Origin: Lachnospiraceae bacterium
Lineage (GTDB): Bacteria > Bacillota > Clostridia > Lachnospirales > Lachnospiraceae
Length of the DNA stretch: 64,000 bases
Direction: 5' to 3'
NCBI GenBank assembly: GCA_024681795.1
Contig: JAILAD010000042.1
Coordinates: forward strand, 1 to 64,000
Shown one piece after another: positions 42,252 to 51,302 of this stretch (position 1 is the stretch's first letter; every line of letters begins with the position of its first letter). The position numbers and the translations under genes were made by a program. The notes beneath the pieces are model-generated. The model was given only the letters and a program-made list of their open reading frames with translations, was not told the DNA's origin and did no database searches.

Positions 42252-42271
42252 CTTTGAAAGAGGAATTAATT

Positions 42272-42676
42272 ATGAAAAAAAGAATTTTTGTGATTACACT
42301 TGCAGGCATTCTGATGGTGATTTTACTCTGCGGATGCGGAATCAAGAGAGATGAACTCGGCAATGCCCTGATTACGTCAGATTGGAAACTTGTCAGTTTG
42401 AGGACAAACGGAACGTTTACGGATGTTGAAAATGAACAGCCTTTGGTAAAACTGATTACGGCACGGGATAACCCGAAATTTAAATGCAAAGACGGTACGC
42501 ACTGTACCTTCAGCATGGCCGGAAAGACACATAACGGAACCATTTCCGGACAGGACGGGAACTATGAAATCACGTATGACGATACCTCGAAACCGATGTT
42601 GGCGGAAATTTCGGGGGACAGACTTACATTAAAGGATACTAACGGAAAATTTGAAATAGTGTTCAATGCAAAATAG
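42272..42676 (+). CDS. Small hypothetical lipoprotein
   Basis: A 134-residue predicted lipoprotein. The start at ATG 42272 follows GAGGAATT; the frame upstream lies in the previous gene. The lipobox LCGC puts the lipidated Cys at residue 22. The mature part (TSDWKLVSLRTNGTFTDVEN, YEITYDDTSKPMLAEISGD) reads like a small beta-rich domain resembling lipocalin-like or DUF-type lipoproteins common in Clostridia. It is followed 19 bases later by the serine hydrolase gene. No function can be given. Confidence 0.7.
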   Translation: MKKRIFVITLAGILMVILLCGCGIKRDELGNALITSDWKLVSLRTNGTFTDVENEQPLVKLITARDNPKFKCKDGTHCTFSMAGKTHNGTISGQDGNYEITYDDTSKPMLAEISGDRLTLKDTNGKFEIVFNAK

Positions 42677-42695
42677 AAACTGTGAGGGGAATGAA

Positions 42696-44051
42696 ATGGT
42701 GAACGTTTGCCCGGACAGCCTGCATATTATGCATCGCGGCAAAATAATAAGGGAAGAATATCATAAGCCCTTTCAAAAAGGGATGCTGCATCGTATGTTT
42801 TCCGTTGCGAAAAGTTATACGGCGATTGCAATCGGTGCGCTGATTTCCGAAGAAAAACTCTGCATGGAGGATACCGTCTGCACTTTTTTCCCGGAATATC
42901 TTCCGGAAGAGTTTCAGGAAGCGGAATGTGATTCCCTCCGCAGAATGACGATTGAAGATCTGCTGACCATGCGTACCTGTCACGCAACCACAACATATAA
43001 AAAACATCCGGAAAGAAACTGGACGGAATCATTTTTCATAACGAAACCGGATCATTTACCGGGAATGATTTTTCATTATGATACATCTGCGGCACTGGTA
43101 CTTGCCGGACTTGTCCGCAAAATTTCCGGAAAAAGCGTATTGGATTATCTTCGAGATGTTTTTCTTGATCAAATCGGTTTTTCAAAGGATGCATATTTTA
43201 CAAAAGATCCGTTTGGTGCGGATAACGGCGGCTCCGGAATGATGGCTTATCCGGAGGATCTTCTTGTGACCGGAAAGTTCCTTGTCTCGGTTTTGAACGG
43301 AAAACTTCAGGAAGAATATCCGGAACTGATGAATGCAAATGCGGACTCCGTGTATAACGGAGAATTCTTTGTGCGGTTTGAAAAATTTCTGAAAGAAGCC
43401 ATGCGTTATCACTCTTCCACGATTCACGAGGGAAAAACCAGATCGGAAAGAGCAGGATACGGATACATGTTCTGGATGCTTCCGAAAGGCGGCATCATGA
43501 TGTACGGAATGGGCGGACAGTATCTGATTCTGTACCCGAAGGAAGAACTTGTGATCGTAACGACTGCGGATGCGCAGTCCGAAGCCGGCGGTACGCAGGG
43601 AATTCTCGATATGGCGGAATATGAAATTCTGCCGTCTTATAAAGAGTCTGATCCGGATTCGGATAGGAATGACAAAATTCCGGGATTCTCATTTGAAAAA
43701 TATATCGGCAAATACAGGATTGGGAAAAAAGGTTCTGTATTTGAAGGTTTTTCCGTTGAAGAGAATGAATTCAGACTTCGAAAGAAAGAGGAAGAATATC
43801 GTTTTCTGTTTTCACTCGGAAACTACGGAACGGAATTTGAAATCAAAGAATGCAGTCATAATTATGCGAAAGCGGAACTTCAGCCGGACGGTAGTCTGTA
43901 TATCCGTGTCAGACTGATGGGGGAAAGTTTCGGCGCCCTTCATATTCTGATACGGAAAAAAGAAAAGCATACCCTGCTGTTTCTTCGTAAAGTAGAGGAA
44001 TATGCTTTACCGGAATTCAACGGATTTTTTGATGCTGAGAGAATAAAATGA
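42696..44051 (+). CDS. Serine hydrolase of the class C beta-lactamase family
   Basis: A 451-residue cytoplasmic-looking protein of the beta-lactamase/transpeptidase-like group. The catalytic S36-V-A-K39 sits in FSVAKSYTAIAIG, as in the S-x-x-K motif. A Tyr segment, FHYDTSAALVLAGL, takes the place of Y-x-N, and MYGMGGQYLILYPKEELV is in the position of the third motif (the usual H/K-x-G becomes G-M-G-G-Q). Members act as esterases, peptidases or amidases. The start at 42696 follows GAGGGG by seven bases. About 100 C-terminal residues form an extra beta-rich domain. No signal peptide was found. Confidence 0.83.
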   Translation: MVNVCPDSLHIMHRGKIIREEYHKPFQKGMLHRMFSVAKSYTAIAIGALISEEKLCMEDTVCTFFPEYLPEEFQEAECDSLRRMTIEDLLTMRTCHATTTYKKHPERNWTESFFITKPDHLPGMIFHYDTSAALVLAGLVRKISGKSVLDYLRDVFLDQIGFSKDAYFTKDPFGADNGGSGMMAYPEDLLVTGKFLVSVLNGKLQEEYPELMNANADSVYNGEFFVRFEKFLKEAMRYHSSTIHEGKTRSERAGYGYMFWMLPKGGIMMYGMGGQYLILYPKEELVIVTTADAQSEAGGTQGILDMAEYEILPSYKESDPDSDRNDKIPGFSFEKYIGKYRIGKKGSVFEGFSVEENEFRLRKKEEEYRFLFSLGNYGTEFEIKECSHNYAKAELQPDGSLYIRVRLMGESFGALHILIRKKEKHTLLFLRKVEEYALPEFNGFFDAERIK

Positions 44052-44261
44052 TGTGAGAAAAAATAAGGTGAAAATGAGAACAACCTTTATTAGGACCGAA
44101 GGATAAACAGAGTTAAGAATTATGTCGGAGAGAATTACAGTCCTGAGGATTGAGATATAAAGAAGGACGTGAATGATGAAAAATATGACGGGTAACCGCG
44201 TTTTAAGCGATGAACTGATTCCGTTCAAGCCTCTGATTTCAAAGGTCAGAGGCTTCCGGTC

Positions 44262-45974
44262 TTAAAAAACAGAAACATTTTTTATCAGTGCGCATCCCGG
44301 GTTGGATACATCTGCTTTTCCGCAGCAGAAAACCCCGTATTTTACGCCGACCCATCTTCCTGCCGTGGCGGGAATGGAAAAAGAGGTAATGGGTTCTTTT
44401 TCATTTTTATAAAATACCTGCAGCGTAATCTTTTCCTGCGGAATATGTCTTGCCCATTGTTGTCTTCCCAGATAATCCAAACGGTCCAGATAGTCTTTAT
44501 AACTTCTGATTTCCACAATGATTTGAAAGGTAAGTTCCGGAGCGCTTTCCTGAAAAGCGGCATTGTCGAACGGAACGGATTCCGTCTGTTCGGTCGCAAC
44601 CGAAGTGTTCTGATTATAACTTTTCTGCGTATTCTTTTCGATACTTTCTTTTCGATAATCCTGAATTCCTTTAAGACAGTTAAGCGAATATGTACCATCT
44701 TCAAGGCGGGTAAGGTAAAGTGCTGCATATGTCATTCCGAGCGTAACGATTCCGGCACTTTCACCCGGCTTTAATTCTGAAAAATCAATTACTGTTGAGC
44801 AACAGAATTCCGGAGCAGGCCATTTTTGCAACAGCAGATTCGGAACATCGCAAACGGGTCTGTCCGGTTCTTTGTATACGGCATTCAATTTAAGACCACC
44901 CTGTCCGGAAAACGAGTACCAGGAAGAATTCAGGTTCGCATTCCACTGCCACTGAAGTCCGAGAGAGGGGCCGTTAAAGGTATCGTCACAGTCCGGAGAA
45001 AATGCTTTTGCTGCACTTTCTGCGTTTGAAATATCCGGTGCTGACGAAACGGTCCCGGATGTTTTTGGTTTTTTATAAGTAAGAACGGGTTCGCCGTAGG
45101 TTTCTCCTTCGACAGGATTTCCGATTACAGGCCAATCCTCTTTCCATATTAAGGGCTGCATGTGAACAATTCTGCCGCCGGCATAAACGTCCTGGAAGTG
45201 CAGGAAAAAATGTTCTCCGAACACGGTCTCGACCCAGGCACCCTGGTGAGGTCCGTTTACGGAAGAGTTTCCCTGCTTTAACACAATACGGTATTCGTAA
45301 GGACCGTTAATGCCCTTACTTCTTAAGACAACCTGATGACCGACTTTGACTCCTCCGGCAGGCGCAAAAATATAATAATAGTTGTTTCTCTTATATAATT
45401 TCGGCCCTTCAATGGTTTCGTTTTCCGTTTTGTTTCCGTCATAAATACAAAACGGATCGCCGAGTAAAGACATTCCGTCCGCGGACATCGGTGCCAGAAG
45501 AAGAAGGGATTTCTGACCGCATCTTGAGAAGGCTACCGCAAGTACGAGATATGCTTTCCCGTCATCATCCCAGAAGGGGCAGGGATCGATATAGCCGGAT
45601 CCTTCCAAAATGCAGACAGGTTCGGACCATTCTTTATAAGGGTCTTTTGCCTTACTTACAAAAATACCTTCATCGGGCATCGGAAAATAAACATAGAATT
45701 CTCCGTTGTGAAAGCGGATGGAGGGCGCCCAGACTCCGCATCCGTGTACGGGATCGCGATATCTGCTTCCCGGAATTGTCTTACAAATGTAGTTGACTAC
45801 TTTCCAGTTTACCAGATCTTTGGAATGCAAAAGAGGAAGGGCCGGGGAATTGCAGAAACTGGAAGATACCATATAATAATCTTCTCTGACGGAAATGACG
45901 TCGGGATCAGAATAATCCCCGTATAAAACCGGATTTTGATACATTCCGTTTCCGAGATCTGAACATTTTACCAT
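44262..45974 (-). CDS. GH43 family glycosidase, beta-xylosidase / arabinofuranosidase-like
   Basis: A 570-residue cytoplasmic hydrolase. The five-bladed GH43 domain (about 1-300) shows the catalytic base D23 in YGDYSDPDVIS, the pKa-modulating Asp in GSGYIDPCPFWDDDG and the acid Glu in ENETIEGPKLYKR. A C-terminal beta-sandwich of about 240 residues, as in XynB-like subfamilies, follows a Ser/Ala linker. It likely releases xylose or arabinose from oligosaccharides imported from hemicellulose or pectin side chains. No signal peptide was found. AAGGAG precedes the start. A LacI-type palindrome lies 29 bases upstream, so it belongs in regulation to the adjacent carbohydrate island. Confidence 0.86.
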   Translation of the reverse strand: MVKCSDLGNGMYQNPVLYGDYSDPDVISVREDYYMVSSSFCNSPALPLLHSKDLVNWKVVNYICKTIPGSRYRDPVHGCGVWAPSIRFHNGEFYVYFPMPDEGIFVSKAKDPYKEWSEPVCILEGSGYIDPCPFWDDDGKAYLVLAVAFSRCGQKSLLLLAPMSADGMSLLGDPFCIYDGNKTENETIEGPKLYKRNNYYYIFAPAGGVKVGHQVVLRSKGINGPYEYRIVLKQGNSSVNGPHQGAWVETVFGEHFFLHFQDVYAGGRIVHMQPLIWKEDWPVIGNPVEGETYGEPVLTYKKPKTSGTVSSAPDISNAESAAKAFSPDCDDTFNGPSLGLQWQWNANLNSSWYSFSGQGGLKLNAVYKEPDRPVCDVPNLLLQKWPAPEFCCSTVIDFSELKPGESAGIVTLGMTYAALYLTRLEDGTYSLNCLKGIQDYRKESIEKNTQKSYNQNTSVATEQTESVPFDNAAFQESAPELTFQIIVEIRSYKDYLDRLDYLGRQQWARHIPQEKITLQVFYKNEKEPITSFSIPATAGRWVGVKYGVFCCGKADVSNPGCALIKNVSVF

Positions 45975-46002
45975 AACTGTCTCCTTAAATGTATTATCAT
46001 TT

Positions 46003-46016
46003 TGTAAATGCTTACG
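46003..46016 (-). promoter_or_regulatory. LacI/CcpA-like operator upstream of the GH43 gene
   Basis: TGTAAATGCTTACG, an imperfect palindrome of the TGNAANCGNTTNCA class, 29 bases before the GH43 start on the minus strand. Confidence 0.45.
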
Positions 46017-46197
46017 TTACTTTCGCGTTCAAGGCAAATCGTGTTATAAAGTATAATTTTGAAAATGCCTTGTCATGCTCTATTCGTTAATTTAATATAA
46101 ACATTCTGAAAATATCATTGTCAAGAGCCTGTTTTTTGAGATATATTATTCGTAAATTAAATCTGTTTACCAGATGCTGACGAAAAGAAGGACAGTT

Positions 46198-46914
46198 ATG
46201 AAAATATTTGATTTAGACGGACCTGTGATGCGTTTTTTGGGAAATGCATTCGATTTCTTTATGATATTTCTGATGACTACGTTGCTTTGTATTCCGGTGA
46301 TAACTGCAGGTGCGGCACTGACTGCGGCGCAGTATGTATCCATGAAGATTATGAGAAAAGAGGCACCGGCGGTTTTTGCTTCTTATTTCAAAGCGTTCAG
46401 GGAAAATTTCAAACAGGCAACGCTTTTGTGGCTGATTCAGCTTGTAATCATCGGCTTTGTAGTATTTGACTGGATTTATGTACTGAATGTCGGATGGGCG
46501 AATGTCTTTATTGTATACAGGGCTTTTCTGATTCTTGCTACCTGTGTCGTGACATTTGTGAATCTTACCATGTATGGTGTAATTGCGAGATTTCAGATGA
46601 AGTCAAAGGATGTAATGAAAACAGCATTTGTACTCTCACTGGCGAATTTTCCGTTTCTTGCAATTGTTGTTTTGCTTCTTGGAGTAACTGCATTTTGCTG
46701 CATCTGGTTCTTTAATCTTCTTCCGGCATTCTTTGTAATCGGGTGTACCGGTGCAACCGCGCTTCACGGTTTTGTAATGATGAGAGCCTGTTCAAAACTG
46801 GAAAAGAAATTTGAGGAAATAAATGAAGCGTCGGAAACGGAGGAGGCCTCGGAAACCGAAACGGAAGAGCCGCCTGCAGAAGATTCCGGGGATTCCGGAC
46901 AATTACAGGAATAA
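46198..46914 (+). CDS. YesL-like DUF624 membrane protein
   Basis: A 238-residue protein with five or six hydrophobic segments and a strongly acidic tail (about 30 residues, mainly Glu). The N-terminal pattern DGPVMRFLGNAFDFFMIFL and the CIPVITAGAALTAAQY segment are typical of DUF624/YesL. In Bacillus the yesL gene lies in the rhamnogalacturonan cluster near lplABCD-type transport genes, and the same association holds here; its role in transport is not defined. I chose ATG 46198 (GAAGGA upstream) over the earlier open frame. Confidence 0.84.
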   Translation: MKIFDLDGPVMRFLGNAFDFFMIFLMTTLLCIPVITAGAALTAAQYVSMKIMRKEAPAVFASYFKAFRENFKQATLLWLIQLVIIGFVVFDWIYVLNVGWANVFIVYRAFLILATCVVTFVNLTMYGVIARFQMKSKDVMKTAFVLSLANFPFLAIVVLLLGVTAFCCIWFFNLLPAFFVIGCTGATALHGFVMMRACSKLEKKFEEINEASETEEASETETEEPPAEDSGDSGQLQE

Positions 46915-47113
46915 TGAGAAAGAACACAGAACAATAGGAAAGCACCTGAAGGTACGTTGAAAAAACAATGAAAAAAATGTAAGAACAATGAACCCGAATG
47001 AGCGATGAGAATGAAAAAACGATAAAAGCAAAACGGAATAATAATAAGTAAAGAAGGAAAGAAAAGCAAGGAAAATACTGAATTTTAAAAAAATGTAACT
47101 GTTTTCACAATGA

Positions 47114-47141
47114 AATGCACAATGGGAGTTGTGCATTTTTT
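47114..47141 (+). terminator. Rho-independent terminator after the YesL-like gene
   Basis: Nine-base-pair stem AATGCACAA / TTGTGCATT with a six-base loop, followed by a T run. Confidence 0.82.
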
Positions 47142-47186
47142 ACATATAAAATCGCAAAATATGTGAACTTTTTTTGAAAAAATAAG

Positions 47187-47215
47187 TTGCATATTTAGAA
47201 AAAAATGAATAGAAT
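47187..47215 (+). promoter_or_regulatory. Promoter for the LplABC-type importer operon
   Basis: TTGCAT (47187-47192), 17-base spacer, TAGAAT (47210-47215), 90 bases upstream of the receptor start. Confidence 0.55.
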
Positions 47216-47227
47216 TTACATAAAGGA

Positions 47228-47241
47228 TGAAAGCGCTTACA
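47228..47241 (+). promoter_or_regulatory. LacI/CcpA-type operator at the importer promoter
   Basis: TGAAAGCGCTTACA, nearly identical to the cre consensus TGWAAGCGCTTWCA, placed just past the predicted transcription start, where binding would repress. It may be read by CcpA or by the LacI-family regulator of this island. Confidence 0.7.
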
Positions 47242-47304
47242 AAATTTTGAAAGAAAAAATCAAAAATATCACACAATTTTTAACCACAAAAGGAGGATTT
47301 ACAA

Positions 47305-48936
47305 ATGAAGAAGAAACTTGTATCCGTTTTACTTGCAACTTCCATGGTTCTCAGCCTTGTTGCTTGTACGGGCGGGGGAGAAGTGGCATCTGAAGGTGCT
47401 TCCGCTCCCGCAACATCCGATGGAGGACAGAATGTAGTAGCTGAACCTGCCGGAGATTATGATCTCACAAGCATTAAGATGGTAGTTGACGGAACATTAA
47501 CAGCAAACCTTGATAACCGCCAGGATGCTTTCATCGAGCAGTGGCAGGAAGCAATCAAGGAAAAGACAGGAAAGGATGTTACTCTTAACATCAACCAGCT
47601 TGACCACTCCGGTTATGTAGATGCAGTAGGACGTCTCTTCGCAGGCGGTGACTATCCCGATGTAATGATTATGCCGGCTTCCATGTACGCACAGTACTCC
47701 AGCACCGGAATTCTCTGGGATATGACGGATGCTTACAACAACGCAGAGTTCCAGTCGAGAATGGAAAAACCCGAAATTAACGAAAGCTTAAAGAGAAACG
47801 GAAAACTTTACGGATTCTCCCCTGCATACGGAAACGGATGCGTTACTTATGTAAAGACCGCATGGCTTGATGCAGTAGGATTAAAGGCTTCCGATATTAA
47901 GACTTACGATGACTATTACAACATGCTTCTTAAGTTCACTAACGAAGATCCCGACGGTAACGGAAAGAACGATACCTACGGAACCATCGCAGCAGGATTT
48001 ATGAAGACTGACGAAGCTCCTTACATCAACTATCTTCCTGAATTCTGGCAGGATGCTTATCCCGCAATCTATCAGAACGAGAGCGGCGAATGGGTAGACG
48101 GATTTACCGAGGATGCTACCAAACAGGCACTTTTAAGACTTCAGAGTGCGTACAAGGACGGCGTTATCGATCCCGAAACACTGACCGCATCCACCAAGAT
48201 TGCACGTGAGAAATACTTCTCCAATGAACAGTCCGGTTCTTCAGGATCTTTCGCATACTGGGCAGGTACCTGGTACCAGACACTTACCGACAACCTGATC
48301 AAGAACGAAGTTGATACCGAACTTACCATGATCGAGCCGATCGCTGAAGTTGGTGCATATATCAACCGTGAAGCTCCGGTTTGGGTTATCATTGACGATC
48401 AGGACGGAGACAACTCCCGTGAGCAGGCAATCTTCGATACTTTCATCGATACCATGTTAGACGGCGGAAAAGTACAGGTTCTTTGGACATACGGTGCAGA
48501 AGATGTTCACTGGTCCACCAAGGCTGAAAGCTTCGTACTGAATGCAGGAACCGAAAATGAAAAAGCATATGAGTATGCAGATGGTGAGTTCCACTTAAAG
48601 CAGTCTCCCAACGATGCTAACACTCTTTGGAAGAAGAACGCAATGGATCCCGCTCTTGTAATCGCTCCGTTAGTAGGAGAGTATGCAGACTTTGCCAGCA
48701 CCTCCGACCTTGCAGCACAGGGCAACAGCTTCTTCGTAGCACATTGCAAGGATGCACATCCTTCACCTTCCTGCGAAACCCTTACCAATGAAGGCGGTAC
48801 CATCCAGGATGCTCAGAACAAGGTTATCTCTGCAGTAATTGTAGACGGAAAAGATGTTGATGCAGCTCTTGAAGAGTACAGAAATGAAGCAGGATCAATC
48901 GTAGATCAGGCACTTGCAGAATTAAATGCACAGTAA
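47305..48936 (+). CDS. Carbohydrate ABC transporter substrate-binding lipoprotein (LplA/YtcQ-like)
   Basis: A 543-residue lipoprotein receptor of an importer for oligosaccharides. The signal peptide ends at LVAC with the lipidated Cys at residue 21, followed by a Gly/Ser/Ala-rich linker. The mature part has the family-1 binding-protein pattern (YVDAVGRLFAGGDYPDVMIM; NDTYGTIAAGFM). The long size, over 500 residues, is typical of LplA/YtcQ receptors, whose known or suspected ligands are uronic-acid or rhamnogalacturonan oligomers. AAAGGAGG precedes the start. Codon use is biased toward forms typical of highly expressed genes, unlike the neighbours. A stable hairpin follows, before the permease genes. 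Confidence 0.9.
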   Translation: MKKKLVSVLLATSMVLSLVACTGGGEVASEGASAPATSDGGQNVVAEPAGDYDLTSIKMVVDGTLTANLDNRQDAFIEQWQEAIKEKTGKDVTLNINQLDHSGYVDAVGRLFAGGDYPDVMIMPASMYAQYSSTGILWDMTDAYNNAEFQSRMEKPEINESLKRNGKLYGFSPAYGNGCVTYVKTAWLDAVGLKASDIKTYDDYYNMLLKFTNEDPDGNGKNDTYGTIAAGFMKTDEAPYINYLPEFWQDAYPAIYQNESGEWVDGFTEDATKQALLRLQSAYKDGVIDPETLTASTKIAREKYFSNEQSGSSGSFAYWAGTWYQTLTDNLIKNEVDTELTMIEPIAEVGAYINREAPVWVIIDDQDGDNSREQAIFDTFIDTMLDGGKVQVLWTYGAEDVHWSTKAESFVLNAGTENEKAYEYADGEFHLKQSPNDANTLWKKNAMDPALVIAPLVGEYADFASTSDLAAQGNSFFVAHCKDAHPSPSCETLTNEGGTIQDAQNKVISAVIVDGKDVDAALEEYRNEAGSIVDQALAELNAQ

Positions 48937-48971
48937 TTTTTAGAATGGCTATACGCAGCAAAGACATATGT

Positions 48972-49005
48972 GGCGCCTTTCCGGGGGAATCCCCGGGGAG
49001 GCGTT
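48972..49005 (+). other. GC-rich hairpin between receptor and permease genes
   Basis: Stem of about 15 pairs (GGCGCCTTTCCGGGG / CCCCGGGGAGGCGTT, with a few G-U pairs) and a four-base loop, not followed by a T run. It probably stabilises the receptor part of the transcript or partly stops polymerase, giving more receptor than permease. Confidence 0.6.
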
Positions 49006-49134
49006 GCAAAAAAATGATAAATCCGGTTTCCAAAGGGCTGAAAACAGAAAAGAAGGATTTTCAGTTTTTTTGAAAGGGAATTATCAGGATGAATTAATAT
49101 AGCAAAAAATTATACTGAATGGAAGGAAGAAGCA

Positions 49135-50286
49135 ATGGGAAACGACTCCGAATTAAGAAATGGATCAACTGAAGAAGTTGCCAAGACGATGCCGGAAAAT
49201 GCAACCAAGGCAGAGAAAACCGAAATCAAATCCGGAAAAAAACTGACCCCCAGACAGGAAAAAATCCTAAAATATGACAGGGTTAAGGCAAGACAAATTG
49301 AAGACATCATGAGACAGGGACTTGCATCCAATGAGGCAGAGGCGGTTGCTGTATGGAAGAAAGGCAGAACGAAGAGACTCTGGGTTCATATCTGGGCACA
49401 CAGAGGATTCTATCTGATGTTCCTTCCGGTGGCGGTTTTTGTATTGATTCTTTATTACTGGCCGATGCTTGGTATCCGGTACTCATTCTTTGATTATAAA
49501 CCGGTAGGCTCCCCGTCTTTCGTAGGACTTGCACATTTCCAGAAAATGTTCTCCACCAAGGCATTCTGGACATCCTTCGGAAACACGCTTTTCCTGAGTA
49601 TTATGAAACTGCTTATTACGACGGCAACATCGGTTATCGTATCGGTTTTCTTAAACGAGATGAAGAACATCTATGCAAAGAAAACCCTGCAGACATTGAT
49701 TTACCTTCCCCACTTCATGTCCTGGGCGGTTGTGGCATCAATCTTTTCCTTGATTTTAAGCCCTTCCGCAACCGGTATGATCAACGGAATTTTAAAGGAT
49801 CTGAATATCATTAATCCTGACGGATCCGGTATTTACTTCCTTGCAGACAAAGCATGGTGGAGACCGATTTTCTTCCTGATTAACATTTGGAAGGAAACAG
49901 GTTGGGGAACCGTAATCTTCCTTGCGACGCTTTCCGGAATTAACCCGGAACTTTATGAAGCAGCAGATATCGACGGTGCTTCCAGACTTCAGAAAATATG
50001 GTATGTAACGGTACCTGCACTTTCCCAGACAATTATTATCGTATTGATTCTGAACCTTGCAAAAGTTATGAATATGTTCGAATCCGTATTCGTATTATAT
50101 AACTCGGCAGTATATGATGTTTCGGATGTTATCTCCACTTACATCTACAGACAGACATTTACGATAGCCCTTCCGAACTACGGTTATACGACTGCGGTTG
50201 GTTTGTTTAAATCCCTCGTCGGAGGCGGTCTTGTAATCCTGTGCAACTGGATCAGTAAGAAGATTCGCGGACGCGGAATATTATAA
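49135..50286 (+). CDS. Carbohydrate ABC transporter permease (LplB-like)
   Basis: A 383-residue permease. An unusually long charged N-terminal extension of about 85 residues (KSGKKLTPRQEKILKYDRVK) precedes six membrane helices. The family motif EAADIDGASRLQKIWYVTVP (EAA loop) couples to the ATPase. In LplB/YtcP-type importers two permeases pair with a shared MsmX-like ATPase encoded elsewhere; no ATPase gene is here. The next permease gene begins 15 bases later. Confidence 0.9.
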   Translation: MGNDSELRNGSTEEVAKTMPENATKAEKTEIKSGKKLTPRQEKILKYDRVKARQIEDIMRQGLASNEAEAVAVWKKGRTKRLWVHIWAHRGFYLMFLPVAVFVLILYYWPMLGIRYSFFDYKPVGSPSFVGLAHFQKMFSTKAFWTSFGNTLFLSIMKLLITTATSVIVSVFLNEMKNIYAKKTLQTLIYLPHFMSWAVVASIFSLILSPSATGMINGILKDLNIINPDGSGIYFLADKAWWRPIFFLINIWKETGWGTVIFLATLSGINPELYEAADIDGASRLQKIWYVTVPALSQTIIIVLILNLAKVMNMFESVFVLYNSAVYDVSDVISTYIYRQTFTIALPNYGYTTAVGLFKSLVGGGLVILCNWISKKIRGRGIL

Positions 50287-50301
50287 GAGGAGGGACGCGA
50301 G

Positions 50302-51201
50302 ATGACTTTAAAAGAAAACGAAAAGCAGACAGATAAGAAAAAAATCGCTATTGAACAGACCAAACCGAAGAAAAAAATCGACTGGTTTGATATTGTAAAC
50401 TACATAGTATTCACGATTATTGCACTGATTATTTTAATCCCGATTTGGAAGGTTCTGGTTGACTCCTTTAACCAGGTTGGTGTATATCAGTTCAAACTTT
50501 TACCGACTAAATTCACGATTGACGGATACCGCGTAATTCTGGAAACCAAGCAGTTATACAGACCGTTCCTGAATTCCTTCATTACAACGATTGTCGGAAC
50601 ACTGGCCGGACTTGCGGTAGCAACGCTTGGCGGATATGTATTATCCCAGGAAGAACTTCCCGGAAGAGCAGCACTTGCATATTTCCTCCTCTTCACGATG
50701 ATTTTCTCCGGTGGTATGATTCCTGAATACCTCGTTATGAAGAAATTACATCTTGTAAACTCCATGTGGATCCTGGTTGTAAAACATGCAGTAAATGTTT
50801 ATAACATTATCCTGATGAAAAACTTCTTCGAGGGAATCCCGAAATCTTTACACGAAGCAGCACGAATCGACGGATGTTCCACGATGGGAATTTTCTTCAA
50901 AATCGTACTTCCGCTATCCAAGGCAGCTCTTGCTTCTGTAGGACTTATGTATGCGGTAACCGTATGGAATGATTACTCAACCGTTAAGATTTATATTACG
51001 GATCCGAACCAGGTTAACTTCCAGTATAAACTGCGTAACATGATCATGGACGGTGATACTCCTACCACATCTTATGATGTATCACAGACAACACTGTTTA
51101 ATGCAGGAATCGTATCGGCAATCCTTCCTTTCATGATTCTGTATCCGTTCTTACAGCAGTACTTCGTACAGGGTGTTAACATCGGTGCGGTGAAAGAATA
51201 A
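50302..51201 (+). CDS. Carbohydrate ABC transporter permease (YtcP-like)
   Basis: A 299-residue permease, partner of the upstream one. It has six membrane helices, with the EAA loop in LHEAARIDGCSTMGIFFKI and the N-terminal WFDIVNYIVFTIIALIILIP segment typical of this subfamily. The C-terminus ends in the usual LQQYFVQGVNIGAVKE. AGAGGAGG precedes the start. A strong terminator follows, closing the three-gene importer unit. Confidence 0.92.
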   Translation: MTLKENEKQTDKKKIAIEQTKPKKKIDWFDIVNYIVFTIIALIILIPIWKVLVDSFNQVGVYQFKLLPTKFTIDGYRVILETKQLYRPFLNSFITTIVGTLAGLAVATLGGYVLSQEELPGRAALAYFLLFTMIFSGGMIPEYLVMKKLHLVNSMWILVVKHAVNVYNIILMKNFFEGIPKSLHEAARIDGCSTMGIFFKIVLPLSKAALASVGLMYAVTVWNDYSTVKIYITDPNQVNFQYKLRNMIMDGDTPTTSYDVSQTTLFNAGIVSAILPFMILYPFLQQYFVQGVNIGAVKE

Positions 51202-51220
51202 GAACCCCATTTAAAGCCAC

Positions 51221-51268
51221 GACCGGAGTTTTCCGTACTGGGTACGGAAAATATCCGGTCCTTTTATT
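51221..51268 (+). terminator. Rho-independent terminator after the importer operon
   Basis: Long stem GACCGGA(G)TTTTCCGTA / TACGGAAAATATCCGGTC with a short loop and a following T-rich tract. Confidence 0.88.
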
Positions 51269-51302
51269 TTATTATAATTCAGTATAATTCAGGAGAATGA
51301 AT

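Larger units (their letters stand above)
46915..47304 (+). other. 390-base intergenic region before the importer operon
   Basis: No gene is supportable. The first 190 bases are purine-rich and without structure. Then come a terminator for the YesL gene, a promoter, a LacI/CcpA-like operator and a long AT-rich leader to the AAAGGAGG ribosome binding site of the solute receptor gene. Confidence 0.6.

Noticed and set aside
44228..44256. Stem-loop AAGCCTCTGA / TCAGAGGCTT near the GH43 stop
   Set aside because: A clear ten-base-pair inverted repeat, but no T run on either strand, so not called a terminator.
44173..44265. 30-codon plus-strand ORF (starts MMKNMTG) in the gap before GH43
   Set aside because: It has an acceptable ribosome binding site but no promoter, no recognisable feature, and it overlaps the GH43 stop; too short to support alone.
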